Assembly: GCA_918026815.1 (NCBI GenBank)
Contig: CAKJVC010000086.1
Location: 186,001-250,000 of the forward strand
Direction of reading: 5' to 3'
From: Chalara sp. BL73
Taxonomy: Eukaryota; Ascomycota; Leotiomycetes; Helotiales
DNA: 64,000 nucleotides
Shown in pieces: positions 56,691 through 64,000 of this stretch. Numbering within the stretch: the stretch's first letter is position 1; each line of letters begins with the position of its first letter. The notes below the pieces were generated by a model, which ran no database searches, was not told the origin of the DNA, and worked only from the letters and a program-made list of their open reading frames with translations. Both the position numbers and the translations under genes were made by a program.

Positions 56691-57353
56691 TTACCCATTG
56701 TCATTCAGGCGATCAGCTGGTTCCTTGCCCTGCAAGTAGCAATCAAGCCAGTATTGTAGGTTTGCCGGAGGACCTTTTGCTTTAGGGTACTCGTCGTGGA
56801 AAGCCTTTAGCTTGTATGGCGCCCCTTTAAATCCTTCGGCATCATAAAATACAGGGTCGTAATCTATGCCTACCCATTTGACCTGGTACTGAAGCCTTCG
56901 GCGGTACTTTCGGCTTTGCAGAACTTGCTCGATTTCCCATTCCGGTTGTTGGTTGTAAACTACAGGTACTGGAGGCTCTTGATGCTGGCCTGGTAGCGGG
57001 TCGCCAGGGTCTTTCCGCAGGAGTTCCGGTGCAAAAACGTTGCGGAGCTGATTGCCTTCTGGAAGCTTTAGGCGGTACGAGTGACCTACTTGCTCAGTGA
57101 TTTCATATGGGCCTTCATTCTGGTAGCCTAGCTTTCGGCTTGGCCGTTCGCTGGTCCAGTTTTTTGTCGAAACCCATACTTTATCCTTGACCTTAAAAGT
57201 CAACTGGTCGTCGGTGCTTGTTGGCCTGTATTGCTTGTTGCTTTTGGGCTTTGGCCATTGCGGTTTTAGCCCATTCCCAAGCTTTGTGAATCCTTTCAAT
57301 ATGAGCTCGAGCGTCTTTGCGAGCTTCTTTGACATGTTGTGAAACCGGAACAA
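56691..57353 (-). CDS. Gypsy integrase C-terminus and chromodomain (pol, final frame)
   Basis: The frame carries the integrase C-terminal GPY-like region (KLGYQNEGPYEI, YRLKLPEGNQLRNVFAPELL) and a chromodomain (EWEIEQVLQSRKYRRRLQYQ, VKWVGIDYD, then NLQYW). Chromodomains direct integration to marked chromatin. It is out of frame with the integrase core by one base in the A4 run 57195-57198, where removal of one base would join them. The first residues before about 57,200 are read in the wrong frame and are not part of the protein. Confidence 0.85.
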   Translation of the reverse strand: MFRFHNMSKKLAKTLELILKGFTKLGNGLKPQWPKPKSNKQYRPTSTDDQLTFKVKDKVWVSTKNWTSERPSRKLGYQNEGPYEITEQVGHSYRLKLPEGNQLRNVFAPELLRKDPGDPLPGQHQEPPVPVVYNQQPEWEIEQVLQSRKYRRRLQYQVKWVGIDYDPVFYDAEGFKGAPYKLKAFHDEYPKAKGPPANLQYWLDCYLQGKEPADRLNDNG

Positions 57354-58473
57354 AGTCTTTAGGGCGAACCCAGTCTATGTCCATTCGAGGTTGATACCCT
57401 AGTTCGACCATGAAAGATGACAAGCCTGTTGAGTGATGTGGCAAACTAGCTGCTGCGTAGTCTATCGCATGAATCAAAGTAGACCAGTTATCTTGAAAAG
57501 CATTGGCAAAGGGACGAAGGCGTTGATCGATCCATTGATTTGCGTTTTCAGTCTGACCGTCTGTCTGAGGGTGGTATGCTGTCGAAAGCTTAAGCTTTGT
57601 GCCTAAAAGCCGGCAAAACTCATCCCAAAACGCGGAAATAAACTGAGGTCCTCGATCCGACACGATAGTTGTAGCAGGACCATAGTACTTATGGACATGC
57701 ACTAAATACAGCTGAGCCATAGTTCTAGCGTCGACTGTTTTGTTGCAAGGGATCGAAATAGGGCGTTTGCCGAGCCTGTCTATAAACACGCATACCATAT
57801 TCATGCCTTTTTTGTCGAGAGGCATGTCTTTGAAATCAACTGATATATGCTGCCAAGGGCGGTCCGGTATTGGCAGTGAGTGCAACAGCCCTGGAGTCTT
57901 GTCTCTAGGGACTTTAGACCTACGGCAAGCGTGACAATTGCTTACAAAACGCTCAATATCGTCATCCATTCCGAGCCAGTAGTACCGTTCTTTAATCAGC
58001 TTTTTTGTCTTGTCTTGGCCTGGGTGAGCTGTAGCTAAGCTACAGTGTGATGCTGTAATCAAAGCAGTCCGTACTGATTCGGCTACTACAAGCCGGCTTT
58101 CTTTCTTTAGCAACCCGTTTTCTAAGCTGTAGCCTCCTTTGCTTTCTTGACCTAGTTTTCTTGCAAGGTCTAAGTCTTGAGCAGTTCGGTTGGCCTGCAG
58201 GATTTCGTCGATCAAGTCGAGCTGTTCCTCAATTGGCGACAACGACAAAGCTACCCGGTTCACTTCGAGCTCTGCAGTGCTTAACGCTGAGCTCGTGTCG
58301 AGCTTTGCAGTGCCTGGCGCTGAGCTCATATCGAGCTTTGCAGTGCCTGGCACCGGGCTCATGTCGAGTTCTTGAAGGATCTGAGGATCAAGCTGTGCTG
58401 GGGATAAAAGAGCCTGATCTCGGTTCTCTCGCTTTGCTTGGTCCAAGCCTTTTGTCTGGTCTTGTCGTGTCAA
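57193..58473 (-). CDS. Gypsy integrase (pol segment)
   Basis: An H2C2 zinc region (HCSLATAHPG...CHACRRSK) precedes the catalytic core with the DDE triad: VDFKDM, SDRGPQF and a TDGQTENAN glutamate. Integrase inserts the double-stranded cDNA into the genome. The segment ends early at TAA 57193-57195 because of the frameshift into the chromodomain frame. Confidence 0.9.
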   Translation of the reverse strand: MTRQDQTKGLDQAKRENRDQALLSPAQLDPQILQELDMSPVPGTAKLDMSSAPGTAKLDTSSALSTAELEVNRVALSLSPIEEQLDLIDEILQANRTAQDLDLARKLGQESKGGYSLENGLLKKESRLVVAESVRTALITASHCSLATAHPGQDKTKKLIKERYYWLGMDDDIERFVSNCHACRRSKVPRDKTPGLLHSLPIPDRPWQHISVDFKDMPLDKKGMNMVCVFIDRLGKRPISIPCNKTVDARTMAQLYLVHVHKYYGPATTIVSDRGPQFISAFWDEFCRLLGTKLKLSTAYHPQTDGQTENANQWIDQRLRPFANAFQDNWSTLIHAIDYAAASLPHHSTGLSSFMVELGYQPRMDIDWVRPKDFVPVSQHVKEARKDARAHIERIHKAWEWAKTAMAKAQKQQAIQANKHRRPVDF

Positions 58474-58479
58474 CGGGTC

Positions 58480-58820
58480 GGCTTTGTTGTGCTTGCCGGG
58501 CTTGTAAGATCAACAGAATTAATACACAGAACGTATAAACGCAACCACCACGGGCTTGTCTAGCTGATAGCAGATCGCTCGACATGAAGTATTCTAAAGC
58601 TTTGTGGTCTTAATTACCTCAATGTGATTTTTGGTGCCTTCGATCGTTGCTTGCCAATATTGCAACGTTTAAATATGTGCTAGCATTTCTTTGTCGTGAA
58701 TTGGGTAATTGGTTTTCCGCGGGAGCCATAGTTTTAGAGAAATACTACAGGATGCCATTCACCGTCAAGGCCTTTTTGAGAAAACACAGCTGCTACTACA
58801 GTGTCCGAAGCGTCCGTCTA
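58480..58820 (-). pseudogene. Gypsy RNase H domain, broken
   Basis: RT sequence ends at TAG 58818-58820, and the expected RNase H continues immediately (TDASDTVVAAVFSQKG, GEWHPVVFL). A TAA, a small deletion and further stops then follow (around HDKEML and QYWQATIEGTKNHIE). At least three lesions fall within 300 bases. The RNase H needed to degrade the genomic RNA is therefore not encoded by this copy. Confidence 0.75.
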
Positions 58821-61019
58821 CAGCATGCACTGACGGTCTAAATCGTAGTGAGCCAGCAAAGGAGCACTTATTAGCATAGCTTTGAGCTTGTCGAATGCTT
58901 GAGTACACTTGTTGTCGAAAACAAACTCGTAGTCAGCACGAGTCAACTGAGTTAGCGGTGCCGCAATCTGGCTGTAGCTTCGAATAAACCTTCTGTAGAA
59001 ATTGCAAAAACCTAGAAAAGATTGAACTCCTTTAACTGTCTTCGGAGGTTCCCAGTCTGCAATTACTCGTATTTTGTCTGGATCTACTTGGATGCCGTCA
59101 GTCGAAACAATGAATCCTAAGTACTTTGTCCGCTTTACACTGAATTCACACTTTTTGATATCGGCTTGTAAGCCGGCAGCTTGCAATCTGTCGATTACTT
59201 GCTTCACGTGTGCTTCGTGCTGTAGCTCGTTTTCAGAGTAAATAAGAATATCATCAAGATATGCTGTACAAATCACATCTAACAGATCTCGAAGAGTGTC
59301 GTTAATGTAGCTTTGAAACGTTGCCGGCCCATTAGTAAGGCCAAAAGGTAAAACTTTGTACTGAAACAAGCCATAGCGAGTGCGGAATGCTGTAAGTTCT
59401 TCAGATTCTGGAGAAATCCGGATCCGATGGAATGCCTGACGGATATCTAGCTTTGTAAAGACTTTGGCTTTGCTTAGCCTAGCTAGCGTTTCGTCAATCA
59501 ACGGCAAAGGATACCGGTTTTTCTTGGTTAACGAATTCAGTTTCCGGTAGTCGACACAAAAACGAAGTGAGCCGTCCGACTTCCGCGCAAACAAGACAGG
59601 TGATGCAAAAGGAGCTTTGCTAGTAACAACAAAGCCTTTTCTCAAATTAGCTGTCAAGTAGTCTCGCATAGTTTCAAGCTCTTCGATTGAGTGCTTGTTC
59701 AAATGGCAAAACCCTAGAGTATTGTCTCCCGTAAGCTCGATTTTGTGGTCGATGCTTCGGTGTGGAGCTAAAGTGTCTGATTCTTGCTTCGAGAAAAAAG
59801 CTAAGCGACTATGGTAAGTGCTCGGAATTTGGTTTTGCAAAGATTCTTCTAGCTCAACAGGCTGCTGTTCTTGCTTCCGATCTTCAATCATCCGGTCTAG
59901 GCCGTCTAACGTGATTGAAAATAGCTCGATTCCTTGTTGCCGAGCGTTTAGCATAAACCCGTTACTGGAAATCATTTTGATATCTAGGTGTGCACGCTGG
60001 CCAGGCCGGCTGTCAGGCCGGCTATTTCCCCCTGCTTTAGCGAAGCCTCCTGGCTGAAGTTCTGGCTTGGCCTCAGGCTGGTAGTCGTAAGGGCGAGAAA
60101 GCTCACTAGCCATGACTTTCAGGCTTTTGCTGGTTTCTCGAGCCCAGGTTGGCCCGTAAGCGCTAGCTCGGGTGAGCTTCCGGCTGGCTGTAGCAAAGCT
60201 CGATTTCTGGGGCACGAGCTTCTGGCTAGCTGTAGCAAAGCTCGATTTCTGGGGGACGAGCTTCTGGCTAGCTGTAGCTTCTCGAACAGTATGAACCGCC
60301 TGAACAGCTTGAACAGCTGACTGTATGGCCTGAACGACCGGCTGCTGAACAGCCTGTACGGCTGGCTGCTGAACAGCCTGTACGGCCTGAACGTGCAAAC
60401 AGTCCCTCGCTGGTAGAGCCTGAGCTAGGCTTACTGTCAGGGCTTTGATCTGAATGCCGTCCAGGCGTCTTTTGTCGTTTCTAGCGATTGCTTTGTCTCG
60501 GCGTAGCATGTCCTGCTGGTATTGTATTTGAACTTGCTGAGGTCGGATATTGTCCCTTAAGTAAGTAGCTATAGTCCTGGAATAGGTGTGTGCTGGTGGA
60601 AACTCTGGAGGCCACCGTAGCTGTCGATAATGAACATCAATTAAAATCCGAAAATAATCAAAGAAGTTGCGTCCGAGAATCATGTCATGAGAGCCCAGCT
60701 CTAAAATAAGTAAAGGAAAGTTGTAGATCCGGCGGCCATCAATCTCAATATTGAACAAAAGGTACTGAGAGATAGGGGATCCTTTTTTACCATCGTATCC
60801 TTTCGGATAGATAGAATGAGGAAGCCGTTTAGGCTTCAACCCGAGAATGCGGCAAAGGTCTAATGCAAAACGAGTGTCAATAAAAACATAACCACTAGCT
60901 CCGGTATCACCTAAAGCTCTGGCCTGCACTGCAATCCCGTTTTTGTGAAGAGTGCATGCTACAGTAAAAGAATTGCCGGCCATTAGTGAACTTAGATCGA
61001 TCTGTTGAAGATCGAACAC
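58818..61019 (-). CDS. Gypsy protease and reverse transcriptase (pol segment)
   Basis: Near the start is the aspartic protease motif GDTGASG. A long spacer with Ala/Val/Gln repeats (near 60,180-60,400) precedes the RT domain: FARKSDGSLRFCVDYRKLN, KLDIRQAFHRI, LPFGLTNGPATFQ, the active-site YLDDILIY and FLGFCNFYRRFI. The frame begins with GTG and is offset from gag, so expression needs recoding. Ends at TAG 58818-58820. Confidence 0.92.
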   Translation of the reverse strand: MFDLQQIDLSSLMAGNSFTVACTLHKNGIAVQARALGDTGASGYVFIDTRFALDLCRILGLKPKRLPHSIYPKGYDGKKGSPISQYLLFNIEIDGRRIYNFPLLILELGSHDMILGRNFFDYFRILIDVHYRQLRWPPEFPPAHTYSRTIATYLRDNIRPQQVQIQYQQDMLRRDKAIARNDKRRLDGIQIKALTVSLAQALPARDCLHVQAVQAVQQPAVQAVQQPVVQAIQSAVQAVQAVHTVREATASQKLVPQKSSFATASQKLVPQKSSFATASRKLTRASAYGPTWARETSKSLKVMASELSRPYDYQPEAKPELQPGGFAKAGGNSRPDSRPGQRAHLDIKMISSNGFMLNARQQGIELFSITLDGLDRMIEDRKQEQQPVELEESLQNQIPSTYHSRLAFFSKQESDTLAPHRSIDHKIELTGDNTLGFCHLNKHSIEELETMRDYLTANLRKGFVVTSKAPFASPVLFARKSDGSLRFCVDYRKLNSLTKKNRYPLPLIDETLARLSKAKVFTKLDIRQAFHRIRISPESEELTAFRTRYGLFQYKVLPFGLTNGPATFQSYINDTLRDLLDVICTAYLDDILIYSENELQHEAHVKQVIDRLQAAGLQADIKKCEFSVKRTKYLGFIVSTDGIQVDPDKIRVIADWEPPKTVKGVQSFLGFCNFYRRFIRSYSQIAAPLTQLTRADYEFVFDNKCTQAFDKLKAMLISAPLLAHYDLDRQCML

Positions 61020-61022
61020 GTG

Positions 61023-61053
61023 AGCCCTAAGAAAGGAGCCTTGGCTTAGGGCT
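61023..61053 (-). other. Hairpin at the gag/pol junction
   Basis: A perfect 9-bp inverted repeat, AGCCCTAAG (61023-61031) with CTTAGGGCT (61045-61053), has a 13-base loop. The gag stop codon TAA (61046-61048) lies within the stem, and pol opens about 27 bases beyond in another frame. A role in recoding is inferred. Confidence 0.6.
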
Positions 61054-62380
61054 GTTCGTTTTCCGACTTCTCTGCGTCGGCTTCATCTTGTGCTTCATCA
61101 CCTGAAGCGTTTTCTTGCTCAATCTCTTGAATTCTAGGTGTTGCTTGAGAATTTAAGCAAAAGCTTGCAAAATGCCCTTTTTCACCGCATTTGAAGCAAG
61201 TGCTTTGAGAATAGTCCGGAGCTGGGCTACGAGCCGGGCTGGCCGTGCTGTCACGGCCTGTAGCTGGGCCTGGAGTAGCACGCTGAAGTGCTGGCGAAAA
61301 GGCTCGGTAAGCTTTCGGAGCCGGAAAGAGTCCTTGACGTTTAGGAGCCGAAACAGCATTTGGCCTAGCTTGACGAACTGGTGTAGAAGGAAATTGTCGA
61401 TAGAATTCCTGCAAGTCGATACTTAGCCGTTGACATTCGTGTACTAGTTTTTGGTACGTAGAGTGCTGATGGTGTGTAGCCAAAAGTCGGTTCTGGAATT
61501 CTCTATTTAGCTTTCTCCACAAATGGCTTCTCCAGGTCGAGGAAGGAACTCGCCCTACGGCAGCTAAGCGAGCAAACTCGGTATGGAAATCATTGAAGTC
61601 TTGTGCAGCTTGTTGTTTCAAGGCGTAAAACTGGTTTTCGGCTTCTTCGGCTTCAAAATGGTTCCGAAAGATTGTGTCCAAGTAAGCTAGCATTTCGTCG
61701 ACAGAAAGCCAAGGTTCCAAGCTATCTTCGTCATACCGAGGCGAAAGATGACGCTGTGCTTCACCTGTAGTACAGCCGAACACGTAATCGATCCGCTCTT
61801 GTTCCGTAGGCCACCAGTCCGCATTTGCTCTAAGCTTTCCTCGTAATAAGGATTTCCAAGCAATGTACGTAGGCGAAGTACCGTCGTCTAAGGAGTCTGG
61901 GTCTCGGTGCTTCGGAGAAAGCTTTTTTGAGTATAGCCGAGACTTATGCCGCTTACTAGACTTAGGCCTATGGTTGCTATCAGAAGATGAGCTGTCTGAT
62001 GGTGACGCGTCTGGGTCATTTCCTTGTTTCCGAAGTGATCGAGGAGTCGAAGGTTTCTCCACTGAAGGGACTAAGTTGCTTGGTCCCGTGGCCGCTAACC
62101 GTTCTAGCAACGCACGAAACTGGCTGTCTGAAAGCTGAACAGGGGTCCCTAAAATATCAGCCACTTGCTGATTCAATTGATTGCGTACGTCTCGTTCAGG
62201 TTCCTTGCTAGCTGACGACCGGCTCATTTCCTCAGAAGTAGCAGCTGACGACTGTGTCTGACTCGTTGCTTCAGGGGTAGTACGGTCGCCTAGTTGAACC
62301 AAAGGAGTACCTTCTGTCGAAGGGGGTCTGAAGGGCGTTTCTTGTCCTTTCTCGACGAGCTTCTTTTTTGTCGTGGGCAT
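61046..62380 (-). CDS. Gypsy Gag polyprotein
   Basis: 444 residues from the ATG 62378-62380. A Ser/Pro/Thr-rich, charged N-terminus leads to a retrotransposon-gag capsid-like region (near AWKSLLRGKLRANADWW, then RIDYVFGCTTGEAQ and HFEAEEAENQFYALKQ) and a CCHC nucleocapsid knuckle, CFKCGEKGHFASFC, near the C-terminus, followed by an acidic tail. Gag packages the element RNA into virus-like particles in the cytoplasm. The frame is intact. Confidence 0.92.
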   Translation of the reverse strand: MPTTKKKLVEKGQETPFRPPSTEGTPLVQLGDRTTPEATSQTQSSAATSEEMSRSSASKEPERDVRNQLNQQVADILGTPVQLSDSQFRALLERLAATGPSNLVPSVEKPSTPRSLRKQGNDPDASPSDSSSSDSNHRPKSSKRHKSRLYSKKLSPKHRDPDSLDDGTSPTYIAWKSLLRGKLRANADWWPTEQERIDYVFGCTTGEAQRHLSPRYDEDSLEPWLSVDEMLAYLDTIFRNHFEAEEAENQFYALKQQAAQDFNDFHTEFARLAAVGRVPSSTWRSHLWRKLNREFQNRLLATHHQHSTYQKLVHECQRLSIDLQEFYRQFPSTPVRQARPNAVSAPKRQGLFPAPKAYRAFSPALQRATPGPATGRDSTASPARSPAPDYSQSTCFKCGEKGHFASFCLNSQATPRIQEIEQENASGDEAQDEADAEKSENEQP

Positions 62381-62628
62381 ATTGCTGTAAAGTGAATTCG
62401 AAAATAAAGAGAAGTAGTAGTAATAGCTCAACTCGACTAATTAGGAGGAGCGGCTCGACCAGTATGTGCTGGGAGCTGGAGTTGGTGTATACAGGCTTTG
62501 ACTCTGGCCTATATCTTCACAGACCTCGTCTGTGGCGTCGTGGAATGGTCTTCACGGTCTTGATTCAATACAAAAGGAAGGGATATTATTAAGCTCCGTC
62601 CCCGGAAGGTTTGTAGAGTTTGTTCTAA

Positions 62629-62916
62629 TGTAACAACTCAAGCTGCACAGGGATCTCGATCCGTGGATCTAAGTAGAAGGATGCAAAGGTGTGAACAACT
62701 ATCAATTGTTATAACTAAGAGAACAAACTACAGGCGGAAGAAGGGAAGGAGAGCAGTGCTTTATATACAGGATGCTGGCCAGGGGCCAGTGTAAGCGAGC
62801 CCTGTAGCGTTGGCTGCCAAGCTCTGAGGTGCCGAGCCCTGTGGTAACAGGGGCCAAGCTCTACCGAGCTCTGCAGTGCTTGGCGCCAAGCTCGAGATAG
62901 GGCCAGGGCCGTGACA
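62629..62916 (-). repeat. 5' LTR of the Gypsy element
   Basis: Identical to 56270-56557. A TATA-like CTTTATATA lies inside, in plus-strand orientation. The primer-binding site should lie just below 62629 (TTAGAACAAACTC on the minus strand), but I cannot name the tRNA. Confidence 0.93.
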
Positions 62917-63455
62917 ACCACGCAAGACTCTTAAAGGATATATATCTAAGATGAAAAATGTCTATTATGCAATAATCCGTCATTCCAAGAAAATTAAAAT
63001 GGTTAAATTCTGTTTAGTTTTGCTTGTTTAGTTTTTAAATCCCCGAAAATGAGTCTTCATTTCTAGAAGGTTCAGATTATTTTTCGATACTGAGAAGATT
63101 TCCCACCTAAAGCCTTCTAATCTTTACCAGACTTTATAAAATGATAGACTATGGCCTATAACGCGTACTTCAAGTTTTTATTACATAGATTTACTGCGTT
63201 GTAGTAGTAATGTAGGGTATAATGTATGCAAGATGTTAACTAAATCTCTACTAAGTCAAATAAATTTATCGTAAGACTCCTCTATGTCTTCTCTTTAATT
63301 CTACTATATTAGACTTCATCCCGTTCGTTGTGGTTATTACAATCAATTGCTTTCGAACCTCGATTGTGGCCAATATCGCTATCGAATATTAAGTCAAGTC
63401 AATATTATCATATTATATCTCTCAATATTAAAGCAGCTACTAATTACAATGCAGG
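62917..63455. other. Right flank of the Gypsy element / leader of the hAT gene
   Basis: Bases 62917-62921 are the right ACCAC duplication. The rest is A+T rich with no gene. hAT terminal repeats could lie here but were not identified. Confidence 0.4.
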
Positions 63456-64000
63456 ATGGCTCCAGTTCAATCGAAACCTACTGCCCCAGTCTCCTCGTTC
63501 TTCAATCCTCGACCACGTCGCGCTGGGACTACACGAGATTATACAACAATCCAGCGGGTGGAAATCAACCCATCCAATCCGACCCGCACTTCTACTACCG
63601 CTGCCTTTACCTCTACGTCGAATAACGCATCTGCGAATGCCTCCCCATCCTCCTCATCGTCCTCTGCCTCAGTGTCCGACCTTCCTGAAGGAGATACAAT
63701 TATATGTGCTGTGCCGGAAGGTCATGAGGACTTCCCTGATGAGGATATGCCTGATACTCCCGAACCTGACCTCACTTTATATGAGATGACGGCGGAGCAA
63801 AAGGAAGAGTCTATTAAGAAGTGGAAGGAGCATAAAGCCAAGCACGAGAAGAAGAAGAGAGACCGCAGTAGCCACGCCTACTGGTATATGAAGTGTGAAG
63901 CCGTACCTGGGGTCTTCTACGCTGAGATGCCGGGGGGCCCAAAAATCCTTCAGGAGTATAGATATACCTGTACACACTGTATTGTAAAGCGCTCTCTGTG
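63456..64000 (+). CDS. hAT-type transposase, N-terminal part (runs off the window)
   Basis: An open frame from the ATG 63456-63458 stays open to the last base. The first 80 residues are Ser/Thr/Pro-rich, followed by an acidic stretch (EGHEDFPDEDMPDTPEPD), a Lys-rich helix (EESIKKWKEHKAKHEKKKR) and a BED-type zinc-finger start (SHAYWYMKCEAVPG ... YRYTCTHC). This is the order seen in fungal hAT transposases, with the RNase H-like core and dimerisation region expected beyond 64,000. No stop is present so far, so it may be intact. Confidence 0.65.
   Translation, partial: MAPVQSKPTAPVSSFFNPRPRRAGTTRDYTTIQRVEINPSNPTRTSTTAAFTSTSNNASANASPSSSSSSASVSDLPEGDTIICAVPEGHEDFPDEDMPDTPEPDLTLYEMTAEQKEESIKKWKEHKAKHEKKKRDRSSHAYWYMKCEAVPGVFYAEMPGGPKILQEYRYTCTHCIVKRSL

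Larger units (their letters stand above)
56270..62916 (-). mobile_element. Full-length Gypsy LTR retrotransposon (chromovirus), 6,647 bp
   Basis: Two 288-bp LTRs that I read as identical bound gag and pol, and ACCAC is duplicated at 56265-56269 and 62917-62921. The coding strand is minus, so the right LTR is the 5' LTR. Order is Gag, protease, reverse transcriptase, RNase H, integrase and chromodomain, the order of Ty3/Gypsy chromoviruses. A polypurine tract adjoins the left LTR. RNase H and the integrase/chromodomain junction are broken, so this copy is probably not autonomous despite its youth. Most of the element shows no heavy RIP. Confidence 0.95.

Noticed and set aside
57193..57200. Programmed frameshift between integrase and chromodomain
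   Set aside because: The extra base is in an A4 run at a place where chromoviruses normally keep one frame; an indel or sequencing error is simpler.

Overview
This is nuclear DNA of a filamentous ascomycete (Pezizomycotina). The genes carry short introns of about 47-100 bases with GTAWGT-like donors, CTRAY-like branch sites and YAG acceptors. Typical fungal families are present: a Zn2Cys6 regulator, HET and NACHT/ankyrin genes, a highly reducing polyketide synthase (PKS), a secreted catalase-peroxidase and a CaMKK-type kinase. Several mobile elements carry stop codons and AT-rich tracts of the kind left by repeat-induced point mutation (RIP). No tRNA, rRNA or CRISPR array was recognised.

Bases 1-20,400 are the host-like arm. 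In order they hold an unknown two-exon gene (-); a conserved fungal protein with a HicA-like C-terminus and one frameshift (+); a divergent Zn2Cys6 regulator / NmrA-like reductase pair; a Ulp/SENP SUMO protease (+); a small NACHT relic; a CaMKK/Ssp1-type kinase (-); an Fmp46-like thioredoxin-fold protein (+); an ATF/CREB-type bZIP (+); a probable small three-exon gene (+); and a beta-carbonic anhydrase (-). Bases 20,400-27,800 hold two gene relics and an intact seven-exon secreted catalase-peroxidase.

Bases 27,800-42,470 are mostly transposons and dead genes: a pogo-like remnant, parts of two Tad1-like LINEs, the ankyrin end of a NACHT gene, an intact RNase HI gene whose N-terminus resembles a reverse-transcriptase palm segment, and a complete 4,687-bp Hop-like MULE. 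The MULE has 120-bp inverted repeats and an 11-bp target duplication, and it contains a nested AT-rich TA-flanked element. A HET-family pseudogene follows.

Bases 42,470-50,210 hold a highly reducing PKS (KS-AT-DH-cMT-ER-KR-ACP, minus strand). It lacks the start of its KS domain, carries a nonsense codon and frameshifts, and abuts a pair of foldback elements, one of which contains a solo LTR. Then come an intact HET gene, a possible dioxygenase fragment, a complete Gypsy chromovirus with identical 288-bp LTRs (56,270-62,916), and the start of a hAT transposase that runs off the right edge.

No wholly new biological system is proven. The strongest leads are the RT-like/RNase HI fusion, the MULE architecture, the mobile-element nest at the 5' end of the PKS, and a carbonic anhydrase lacking the usual dyad arginine. 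Four reading-frame breaks lie in short homopolymer runs, so some apparent pseudogenes may be sequence errors.
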